A stretch of 5,079 bases of DNA from Acetobacteraceae bacterium (GTDB lineage: Bacteria > Pseudomonadota > Alphaproteobacteria > Acetobacterales > Acetobacteraceae): assembly GCA_019689515.1 (NCBI GenBank), contig JADGHI010000321.1:1-5079 (forward strand), read 5' to 3'. Of this stretch, positions 1 through 5,079 are shown piece by piece. A program made the position numbers and the translations under genes. Under the pieces are notes generated by a model that saw nothing but the letters and a program-made list of their open reading frames with translations, ran no database searches and was not told the origin of the DNA. How positions within the stretch are numbered: position 1 is the first letter of the stretch; the number at the start of each line of letters is the position of its first letter.

Positions 1-1078
1 GCGCGAGGCGGAGGACCGCCCGCTCGACGCGCACCGAATTCGGCGTGACGGAGCCGCTCGCCTCCAGGCCGGCGATCGCGATGCGCCTGCCCTCGCCGAG
101 AGCGACCGTCCCCGGCCCGGCGCGCAGCGTCGCCTGCGCGGCCTCGGGCTGCCAGGTGCGGCCGTCGAGCGCGACCTGGAACGCCGCCTCCACCGTCGCG
201 TCCAGCATGCCGAGCGGGGCAAGGCCCGGCGCGGCGCGGGCAAGCGCACCGGGGCGGATCGAGGGCAGGGCCAGGCCGAGCTCGACCCGCGCCGGCTCGC
301 CGCTGGCGCTGCCGCTCAGCCGGATCGGCACCCATTCAGGGCCGAGCCGGAGCGTCGCCGTGCCCTCCCCCTGCAAGCCGCCTTCCGGCTGGCGGCGGAG
401 CGCCAGTTGCGGCTGCTGCAGCCACCACACGCGGTCGAGCTGGCGGTCCACGATCAGCAACAGCCCGCCCTGCACCTCGACCCGCCGCAGCGCCGAAACC
501 GGCGTCGCCTGGGAGGGCGGGCGCATCAGCTCGGCCAGCAGCCGCGCCGCGTAGGCGCCGGCATCCGCCGAGGCGGGCGAGTCCTCCGGCGACGGCGGCG
601 CAGCGGCCTCGGCCTCCGCCGGGGCTTCGGCGGCGATGCCCAGACGGATCGCGCCGTCTTCCCCTCGGACCAGGCGCAGCACGGGCCGGTGCAGCTCGAT
701 CACGCGCGGCGCGATCTCGCCGCGGAGCAGCCAGCTCAGCGAAAGCGTGACCGACGCCGCCGGCAGCGCCGCCCGCACCTGTCCGGTGGTGAGCTCGACC
801 AGGCGCACATCATCGAGCAGGAACTCGATCGGCGAGAGGTTGCCGGCGCGCCACCCCTCCCAGGCGATGCGGGCCGAGCCGATCTCGAGGCGCATGTCGC
901 CGGTCTCGGCATTGGCCCGGCGCTCGATCTCCCGTGCCAGTGCGGGCAGGTCCATCGGCCCCTGGGCGAGGCGCCAGGCGAGGCCGCCAACCGCAAGCCC
1001 GCCCAGGATCGCCAGCGCGAAGACCGCGCCGACCGCGCGGCGGACCCAGCGCCACGCTTGACCGCCGGGACGGCTCAA
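1..1078 (-). CDS. AsmA-like / DUF3971 (YhdP-type) envelope protein, N-terminal part, truncated by the window edge
   Basis: Reading the reverse strand from a TTG at 1078-1076 gives 359 uninterrupted codons to the left edge, so the 3' end lies outside. Residues 1-14 are basic (SRPGGQAWRWVRR), 15-35 form one hydrophobic segment, and residues 39-47 read QGPMDLPAL, a pattern I associate with alphaproteobacterial AsmA-like proteins just after their membrane anchor. Residues 121-147 resemble the AsmA/YhdP repeat in which a 'P-x-V-I-E-L-x-x-P-x-L-x-L' strand precedes a 'DG' turn. An Ala/Pro/Glu-rich low-complexity linker spans about 149-174, followed by beta-strand-like sequence. The family is anchored in the inner membrane with a long periplasmic part and is linked to phospholipid transport and outer-membrane integrity; full members usually exceed 1000 residues. 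The TTG start is supported by an in-frame TGA at 1096-1094, a GGAGAGG six bases upstream, and the fact that the next ATG (residue 42) would remove the anchor. Family assignment is fairly secure; the exact function is inferred. Confidence 0.8.
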   Translation of the reverse strand, partial: MSRPGGQAWRWVRRAVGAVFALAILGGLAVGGLAWRLAQGPMDLPALAREIERRANAETGDMRLEIGSARIAWEGWRAGNLSPIEFLLDDVRLVELTTGQVRAALPAASVTLSLSWLLRGEIAPRVIELHRPVLRLVRGEDGAIRLGIAAEAPAEAEAAAPPSPEDSPASADAGAYAARLLAELMRPPSQATPVSALRRVEVQGGLLLIVDRQLDRVWWLQQPQLALRRQPEGGLQGEGTATLRLGPEWVPIRLSGSASGEPARVELGLALPSIRPGALARAAPGLAPLGMLDATVEAAFQVALDGRTWQPEAAQATLRAGPGTVALGEGRRIAIAGLEASGSVTPNSVRVERAVLRLA

Positions 1079-1084
1079 GGCACG

Positions 1085-1091
1085 CCTCTCC
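1085..1091 (-). promoter_or_regulatory. Ribosome binding site for the AsmA-like gene
   Basis: On the reverse strand GGAGAGG lies six bases before the TTG at 1078-1076. It decides the start: the frame is closed just upstream by TGA (1096-1094), and no other start codon follows a comparable site. Confidence 0.65.
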
Positions 1092-1095
1092 GGTC

Positions 1096-4000
1096 ATGTC
1101 GCAGCCCTGGATCAGCCCCGAGCGGCTGCCCCAAACGCCCTTCGATCCACAGGCCGCGACGCGGCTGGTCGAGCAATTCGCCGAGCGCGGCACGGCCGAG
1201 CGTGCCTTCGCGACCAGCGCCGCCGGTGCCGCGCTGCTCAACGCGCTGGGTGGGCACAGCCCGTTCCTGTCGGAGCTGGCGCTGCGCGAATCGGCCACCC
1301 TGCTGCGCCTCGTGGAGCGCGGGCCGGACGAGGCCTTCGCCCTCGCCCTCGACCCGCTCGGCCGGGCCGACCCCGGGGCGAGCCGCGCCGCGGTCGGCGC
1401 GCTGCTGCGCCAGGCGAAGCGGCAGGTGGCGCTGATCGCGGCGGTGGCGGACATCGCCGGGCTCTGGCCGCTCGACCGAGTGACGGGCGCTCTCTCGGAC
1501 CTCGCCGATGCCGCGCTGGACTATGCCTGCGCCCATCTGCTGCGCGACGCCGCCCAGCGCGGCGAGCTGCGGCTGCCGGGCGGTGGCCGGTCCGACCCGC
1601 GCGCCATCGCCCGCGGGTCCGGCCTCGTCGTGCTCGGCATGGGCAAGCTGGGCGGGCGCGAGCTCAACTACTCCTCGGATGTGGATCTCCTGGTCCTCTT
1701 CGACCCCGAGGCCGCAGCCTACCACGCCGACCGCGCCCAGGCCTGCTACCTGCGCATCGCGCGCGACCTCGTGCGGCTGATGGAGGAGCGCACCGCCGAG
1801 GGCTACGTCTTCCGCACCGACCTGCGCCTGCGTCCCGACCCGGCGGCGACGCCGCTCGCCGTCTCGATCCCGGCGGCGATCTCCTACTACGAGTCGATGG
1901 GCCAGAACTGGGAGCGCGCGGCGATGATCAAGGCGCGCCCGGTGGCCGGCGACCGCGCCGCGGGCGAGGCCTTCCTGCGTGAGCTCCGTCCGTTCGTCTG
2001 GCGCCGTCACCTCGACTTCGCCGCCGTCGCCGACATCCATTCGATCAAGCGGCAGATCCACGCCCACAAGGCGGGGCACGGCGCCTATGACCAGATACAG
2101 GTCGCCGGCCTGGACGTGAAGCTCGGCCGCGGCGGCATCCGCGAGATCGAGTTCACCACCCAGGTCCTGCAGCTCATCTGGGGCGGGCGCGACCCCGCGC
2201 TCCGCGACCCGACCACGCTCGGGGCGCTCGCCGCCCTGGCGGGTGCCGGCAAGCTGGACCGCCGGGCCGCGGCGGACCTCGCCGACGCCTACGTATTCCT
2301 GCGCACCGTCGAGCACCGGCTGCAGATGCTGGCTGACCGCCAGACCCACCGGCTGCCGGAGGACGAGCAGGGCCTCGCCCGGATCGCGAGCTTCCTCGGC
2401 TTCCCGAGCCTGGAAGCCTTCGCCACTACGCTGACCGGCCACCTCTCGCGGGTCGAGCGGCACTACGCCCGGCTGTTCGAGGCAGAGCCGAGCCTCGGTT
2501 CCGCCGAGACCGGCGGGAGCCTCGTCTTCACCGGAGTCGAGGACGATCCCGCCACCATCGAGACGCTGCGCTCGATGGGCTACGCGAATCCCTCCGGCGT
2601 GGCCGCGATGGTGCGGAGCTGGCACCACGGCCGGCCGCGCGCGACGCGCAGCGAGCGGGCGCGCGAGCTGCTGACGGCGCTGATGCCGGCCCTGCTCGCC
2701 GCCTTCGCGCGCCAGCCGCAGCCGGACGCGGCGCTCGCGCGCTTCGACGCGGTGCTGATGCGCCTCGTCGCCGGCGTGCAGGTGCTCTCGCTGCTGCACC
2801 ACAACCCCGCGCTGCTGGACCGGCTAGCCGGCCTGCTCGGTGCGGCACCGGCCCTCGCCGACCACCTGGCACGCAACGCGGCGGCCTTCCACGGGTTGTT
2901 GTCCGGCACGCTTGCGGCCGCTGGCGCGGGACCCGGCGCCGCCGCCACGCTGCCGGCCCTCGTCAAGGACGCGCTCCACCTGGAGGAGGCGCTCGAGGCC
3001 GCCCGCCGCCTCGCCAGCGAGCGCAAATTCGAGATTGACGCGGCGGCGCTCGAGGGGCTGCTCGACGCCGACGCCGCCGGCGAGGCGCGCAGCGCGCTCG
3101 CCGACGCCGCGATCAGCGCGCTGCTGCCGCGCGTGGCGGCGGACTTCGCCACCCGTTATGGCAAGGTCGCGGGCGGTGCGCTGGCGGTGGTGGCGCTCGG
3201 CAAGCTCGGCGGGCGGGAGATGCTGCCGGGCTCCGACCTCGACCTGATCCTGATCTACGACCACCCGCCGGAGGCGGAGACCAGCACCGGCGGGCCGCGC
3301 TCCCTGCCGGTGAGCCAGTATTTCATCCGTCTGGCGCACGCCGTCGTCGCCGCGATCACCGCGCCGGGCGCGGAGGGCCGGCTCTACGAGGTGGACATGC
3401 GGCTGCGGCCATCCGGCAGCAAAGGCCCGGTCGCGGTCTCCCTAGCCTCCTTCGAGCGCTACCACGCGGAGAACGCCTGGACCTGGGAGCGCATGGCGCT
3501 GACTCGGGCGCGCCCCGTCGCCGGGCCGCCGGCGCTGCGCCGGAAGATCGCCGCCGCGATCCGCGCCGCGCTCACCACGGCGCACCGCGATGGGGGCGAG
3601 GCGGCGGTGCTGCGGGACGCGGCGGCGATGCGCGCGCGGATGCTGCGCGACCTGCCGCCCGAGGGGCCATGGGACGTGAAGCTGATGCCCGGCGGCCTGG
3701 TGGAGGTGGAATTCATCGCCCAGGCGCTGCAACTCGCCCACGCCGCCAAGCGCCCCTCGCTGCTGGCGCCTGCCACGCGGCACGCCCTCGCCAATCTGCG
3801 CAAGGCGCGCATCCTCCCCGCGGAGGAGGCCGAGGCGCTGATCGCGGCGGACCGGCTGTGGCGCACCATCCTCGGCCTGATCCGCCTGACGGTCGGACGC
3901 CGGCGCGAGGCAACGCTGCCTGGCCCGGTCGAGGCGGCGATGCTGCGCGGCGTCGCGCCCCTGTTCGCGCCCGAGGACCGGCCGGTTGACCTCGCCGCGC

Positions 4001-4101
4001 TGCATGCGCAGATGCAGCGCACGGCCGAAACGGTCCGCGCGGTGTTCGAGCGCCGGATCGGCCGGATCGACGTCACGGCGACGGGGGAGAGCGGCACATG
4101 A
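1096..4101 (+). CDS. glnE: Bifunctional glutamine synthetase adenylyltransferase / adenylyl-removing enzyme
   Basis: GlnE is a cytoplasmic enzyme that attaches AMP to a tyrosine of glutamine synthetase (GlnA) when nitrogen is plentiful and removes it by phosphorolysis when nitrogen is scarce, under control of PII and glutamine. The 1001-residue protein (E. coli GlnE is 946) shows the expected duplicated architecture. The N-terminal deadenylylating half has GMGKLGGRELNYSSDVD (181-197, with D195 and D197), TDLRLRPD (241-248) and GRGGIREIEF (344-353). The middle (about 470-620) is the helical linker/regulatory region. The C-terminal adenylylating half repeats the set: ALGKLGGREMLPGSDLD (700-716, with D714 and D716), EVDMRLRPSGSKG (765-777) and PGGLVEVEF (865-873). 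Both DxD metal sites are intact, so both activities are expected. The ATG at 1096 is chosen because the in-frame ATG at 934 would place 54 extra residues across the divergent gene, and family similarity begins near PFDPQAATRLVEQF. Its Shine-Dalgarno is weak. The stop overlaps the next gene. glnA and glnB are not in the window. Confidence 0.97.
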   Translation: MSQPWISPERLPQTPFDPQAATRLVEQFAERGTAERAFATSAAGAALLNALGGHSPFLSELALRESATLLRLVERGPDEAFALALDPLGRADPGASRAAVGALLRQAKRQVALIAAVADIAGLWPLDRVTGALSDLADAALDYACAHLLRDAAQRGELRLPGGGRSDPRAIARGSGLVVLGMGKLGGRELNYSSDVDLLVLFDPEAAAYHADRAQACYLRIARDLVRLMEERTAEGYVFRTDLRLRPDPAATPLAVSIPAAISYYESMGQNWERAAMIKARPVAGDRAAGEAFLRELRPFVWRRHLDFAAVADIHSIKRQIHAHKAGHGAYDQIQVAGLDVKLGRGGIREIEFTTQVLQLIWGGRDPALRDPTTLGALAALAGAGKLDRRAAADLADAYVFLRTVEHRLQMLADRQTHRLPEDEQGLARIASFLGFPSLEAFATTLTGHLSRVERHYARLFEAEPSLGSAETGGSLVFTGVEDDPATIETLRSMGYANPSGVAAMVRSWHHGRPRATRSERARELLTALMPALLAAFARQPQPDAALARFDAVLMRLVAGVQVLSLLHHNPALLDRLAGLLGAAPALADHLARNAAAFHGLLSGTLAAAGAGPGAAATLPALVKDALHLEEALEAARRLASERKFEIDAAALEGLLDADAAGEARSALADAAISALLPRVAADFATRYGKVAGGALAVVALGKLGGREMLPGSDLDLILIYDHPPEAETSTGGPRSLPVSQYFIRLAHAVVAAITAPGAEGRLYEVDMRLRPSGSKGPVAVSLASFERYHAENAWTWERMALTRARPVAGPPALRRKIAAAIRAALTTAHRDGGEAAVLRDAAAMRARMLRDLPPEGPWDVKLMPGGLVEVEFIAQALQLAHAAKRPSLLAPATRHALANLRKARILPAEEAEALIAADRLWRTILGLIRLTVGRRREATLPGPVEAAMLRGVAPLFAPEDRPVDLAALHAQMQRTAETVRAVFERRIGRIDVTATGESGT
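4086..4089 (+). promoter_or_regulatory. Ribosome binding site for bcp, inside the end of glnE
   Basis: GGAG, within a G-run followed by AGA at 4083-4090, lies eight bases before the ATG at 4098. It supports that start and lets ribosomes finishing glnE reinitiate on bcp. Confidence 0.55.
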
Positions 4102-4607
4102 GCGCGACGACCGAGGCGGGCGCGACACCTGCGGCGGGACCGGCCGCGGAGGGGCAGGAGGCGCCGGACTTCCGCATGCCGGCGAGCGGTGGGCGCGAGG
4201 TGAGCCTCGCGGCGATGAAGGGCCGTCCCTTCGTGCTCTACTTCTATCCGAAGGCCGATACGCCGGGCTGCACCAAGGAGGCTTGCGGCTTCCAGGAGGC
4301 GCTGCCCGCGCTCGGCAAGCTCGGCATCGAGGTCATCGGCGTCTCACCCGACAAGCTGCCGGCGATCGAGAAGTTCGCGCAGAAATACGGCCTGCAGTTC
4401 CCCCTCGCCTCCGACGCCGACCACAAGGTGGCCGAGGCCTACGGCGTGTGGGTCGAGAAGTCCATGTACGGGCGGACCTATATGGGCATGGAGCGGTCCA
4501 CCTTCCTGATCGGCGCCGATGGCCGGATCGCGAAGGTCTGGCGCAAGGTGAAGGTACCGGGCCACGTGGCGGCGGTGGCGAAGGCGGCGGAGGCGCTGGC
4601 GCGGTAG
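4098..4607 (+). CDS. bcp: Thioredoxin-dependent peroxiredoxin, Bcp/PrxQ type
   Basis: This cytoplasmic thiol peroxidase reduces hydrogen peroxide and organic hydroperoxides and is normally recycled by thioredoxin. The 169-residue product has the AhpC/TSA thioredoxin-like fold signature: EAPDF at 21-25, FVLYFYPKADTPGCTKEAC at 45-63, VIGVSPD in the middle, and RSTFLIG starting at R133. C58 is the peroxidatic cysteine in the PxxxT/SxxC context and C63, five residues later, is the probable resolving cysteine, the spacing typical of PrxQ/Bcp. R133 is the conserved catalytic arginine near the active site. The protein is slightly longer than E. coli Bcp (156), the excess being an Ala/Gly/Thr-rich N-terminal tail of about 18 residues; it lacks the basic and hydrophobic parts of a signal peptide. 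The start codon shares bases with the glnE stop (ATGA), so expression is probably translationally coupled to glnE. No binding site for a peroxide regulator is visible. Confidence 0.95.
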   Translation: MSATTEAGATPAAGPAAEGQEAPDFRMPASGGREVSLAAMKGRPFVLYFYPKADTPGCTKEACGFQEALPALGKLGIEVIGVSPDKLPAIEKFAQKYGLQFPLASDADHKVAEAYGVWVEKSMYGRTYMGMERSTFLIGADGRIAKVWRKVKVPGHVAAVAKAAEALAR

Positions 4608-4609
4608 GC

Positions 4610-4627
4610 GCCTCCCTTCGGGCAGGC
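4610..4627 (+). terminator. Possible hairpin just after bcp (weak terminator candidate)
   Basis: Starting three bases after the bcp stop, GCCT-CCC can pair with GGG-(C)-AGGC around a TTC loop, with one bulged C. No T-run follows, so intrinsic termination is doubtful; it could instead shield the 3' end of the glnE-bcp mRNA. In DNA this GC-rich such hairpins also arise by chance. Confidence 0.25.
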
Positions 4628-4721
4628 CAGATCACGGCGTGCGCGGCCGGACCCGGAACCGCGCGGGGCCTCGCTTGCGCTGGCGAGTCCGGCGCGGCGC
4701 CCGCCCCGACCTGCTTCGGAT

Positions 4722-4747
4722 GCATCGCAACCCACGGCGGTTGATGC
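4722..4747. repeat. Imperfect inverted repeat / hairpin
   Basis: GCATC (4722-4726) and AACC (4729-4732) pair with GGTT (4739-4742) and GATGC (4743-4747). The loop is CACGGC and two bases (GC) are bulged on the left arm. It contains more A/T pairs than random local sequence would offer, but no T-run follows on either strand. It may be a structure at the end of the bcp transcript or a remnant of something older. Confidence 0.3.
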
Positions 4748-4820
4748 CGCGCGATCCGGAGGCTGACGGAAGGACGGCCCTGGCGCCGACGGGCGCGGAG
4801 CTCGCTCACCCCGACCCACA

Positions 4821-4840
4821 GGAGACCTCTGCGAAACGCC
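4821..4840 (+). repeat. Probable left terminal inverted repeat of the IS element
   Basis: GGAGACCTCTGCGAAACGCC lies 60-80 bases before the transposase start. The call rests on position and resemblance to remembered IS5-group ends; the matching right end cannot be seen. Confidence 0.45.
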
Positions 4841-4865
4841 TTGCTGATGGCGGCTGTCGCTGATT

Positions 4866-4879
4866 CGCTTGGGCAAGCG
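4866..4879. repeat. Palindromic hairpin upstream of the transposase ribosome binding site
   Basis: CGCTT-GGGC-AAGCG forms a five-base stem with a four-base loop, or CGCTTG/CAAGCG around GG. It ends ten bases before the transposase Shine-Dalgarno. In several IS elements a structure in the leader limits transposase production from outside transcripts; that role here is only an inference. Confidence 0.35.
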
Positions 4880-4889
4880 CGGCGACGGC

Positions 4890-4894
4890 GGAGG
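4890..4894 (+). promoter_or_regulatory. Ribosome binding site of the IS5-family transposase
   Basis: GGAGG lies five bases before the ATG at 4900. An in-frame TAG directly precedes that ATG (4897-4899), so the start cannot lie further upstream. Confidence 0.65.
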
Positions 4895-4899
4895 CGTAG

Positions 4900-5079
4900 A
4901 TGGGCCAGCGGCGGATCGGACAGGGCAGCCTCGCGGAGGCGCTGTTGCCGGCGGGGACGGGTTCCAATCGTCGGCTGGACCGCATCGCCGGCCTGATCGA
5001 CTGGGCGCCGATGGAGCGCCTGCTCGCGCCACTGCGCGCGCCGATAGGGCGGCCTGGCTACCCGCCGCTGGCGCTGTTC
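4900..5079 (+). CDS. IS5-family transposase, N-terminal 60 residues (3' end outside window)
   Basis: This DDE-type transposase cuts and joins the ends of its own insertion sequence. The 60 visible residues begin MGQRRIGQGSLAEALL and continue with NRRLDRIAGLIDW (23-35), MERLLAPLRAP (38-48) and GRPGYPPLALF (50-60). This order of an IGQ start, an RLDRIA-type helix, a DW-x-P-x-x-x-LL segment and GRPGYPPLALF is the N-terminal domain (DUF772 type, DNA-binding helices) typical of IS5-family transposases. The catalytic DDE residues would lie beyond the window, so whether the enzyme is intact cannot be judged. The frame is open to the last base and the GC content matches the neighbours. The ATG is fixed by an adjacent upstream in-frame TAG and a GGAGG. 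A close alternative is a transposase assigned to a sibling IS4/IS5 subgroup. Confidence 0.85.
   Translation, partial: MGQRRIGQGSLAEALLPAGTGSNRRLDRIAGLIDWAPMERLLAPLRAPIGRPGYPPLALF

Larger units (their letters stand above)
4608..4820. other. Intergenic stretch between bcp and the IS element, no convincing gene
   Basis: These 213 bases were read in both directions. The open frames that cross them give Arg/Pro/Ala-rich products without a recognisable domain or a good ribosome binding site. Besides the hairpin right after bcp there are three short inverted repeats: 4670-4687 (CTCGC/GCGAG), 4722-4747 (nine paired bases with a two-base bulge) and 4783-4796 (GCGCC-GACG-GGCGC). I see no tRNA, no clear promoter and no fragment of a known gene. 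Confidence 0.6.
4821..5079 (+). mobile_element. Left end of an IS5-family insertion sequence, cut by the window edge
   Basis: The element is recognised from its transposase N-terminus (from 4900). Its left boundary is inferred: GGAGACCTCTGCGAAACGCC at 4821-4840 resembles the GAGACCTTTGC-type terminal inverted repeats I associate with part of this family, and about 80 bases between end and transposase start is a usual leader length. The right repeat and the target duplication lie outside the window, so the first base could be off by a few positions. The element sits about 210 bases after bcp and does not interrupt a recognisable gene on its left side. Confidence 0.6.

Noticed and set aside
934..1095. 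Upstream ATG at 934 as the start of glnE (54 extra residues)
   Set aside because: The added residues are Arg/Pro/Gly-rich, unlike any GlnE N-terminus, and overlap the start of the divergent AsmA-like gene. The ATG at 1096 fits the family better.
45..1435. Plus-strand open frames 45-554, 407-1435 and 636-1061
   Set aside because: Arg/Pro/Ser-rich translations without domains; they lie opposite the AsmA-like gene or out of frame within glnE.
1075..2802. A 575-codon open frame on the reverse strand, antisense to glnE, whose stop overlaps the TTG start of the AsmA-like gene
   Set aside because: Its product is rich in Arg, Gly, Glu, Gln and His without any domain, as expected from the opposite strand of a very GC-rich gene. 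The overlapping stop is probably accidental, and glnE on the other strand is fully conserved.
3986..4744. Plus-strand 252-codon frame covering the end of glnE, all of bcp and the gap
   Set aside because: It is a shifted reading of two well-supported genes, with a Gly/Arg-rich product and no domain.
4783..4796. GCGCC-GACG-GGCGC and the CTCGC/GCGAG pair at 4670-4687 as terminators
   Set aside because: Stems of only five pairs without a T-run; such repeats are frequent by chance at this GC content.
4639..4863. Small 74-codon plus-strand frame after bcp
   Set aside because: Arg-rich, no recognisable motif, no clear ribosome binding site, and it runs across the probable end of the IS element.
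4478..5032. Reverse-strand 184-codon frame under bcp, the gap and the transposase
   Set aside because: Ser/Pro/Arg-rich low-complexity translation spanning two unrelated plus-strand genes; a shadow of those genes.

Overview
The window is very GC-rich, with strong G/C bias at third codon positions. It carries an alphaproteobacterial-looking arrangement: an AsmA/YhdP-type envelope gene diverging from glnE, with a Bcp-type peroxiredoxin behind glnE. Protein style and layout suggest a Rhodospirillales member, perhaps Acetobacteraceae (Roseomonas-like). That placement is an inference from memory of such genomes; no database was searched.

Layout. Positions 1-1078 (minus strand) hold the 5' part of a large membrane-anchored AsmA-like/DUF3971 (YhdP-type) gene that runs off the left edge. 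After a 17-base divergent gap, 1096-4101 (plus) is a complete glnE of 1001 residues, with both nucleotidyltransferase halves intact. Its stop overlaps the start of a complete Bcp/PrxQ peroxiredoxin gene (4098-4607) in an ATGA, so the two are very likely one operon. Positions 4608-4820 hold no convincing gene, only some GC-rich hairpins. From about 4821 to the right edge lies the left end of an IS5-family insertion sequence: a probable terminal repeat, a small hairpin, a good ribosome binding site, and the first 60 codons of the transposase (4900-5079), cut by the window edge.

How the genes work together. GlnE adjusts glutamine synthetase activity to nitrogen status by adding and removing AMP. 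Bcp detoxifies peroxides and is co-translated with GlnE, but no direct functional link is visible. The AsmA-like protein probably acts in envelope lipid transport or assembly and is transcribed away from glnE. The IS element is an accessory insertion at the end of this conserved block. I find no previously undescribed system here; the points worth a second look are the tight divergent start region, the coupled glnE-bcp junction and the IS boundary.
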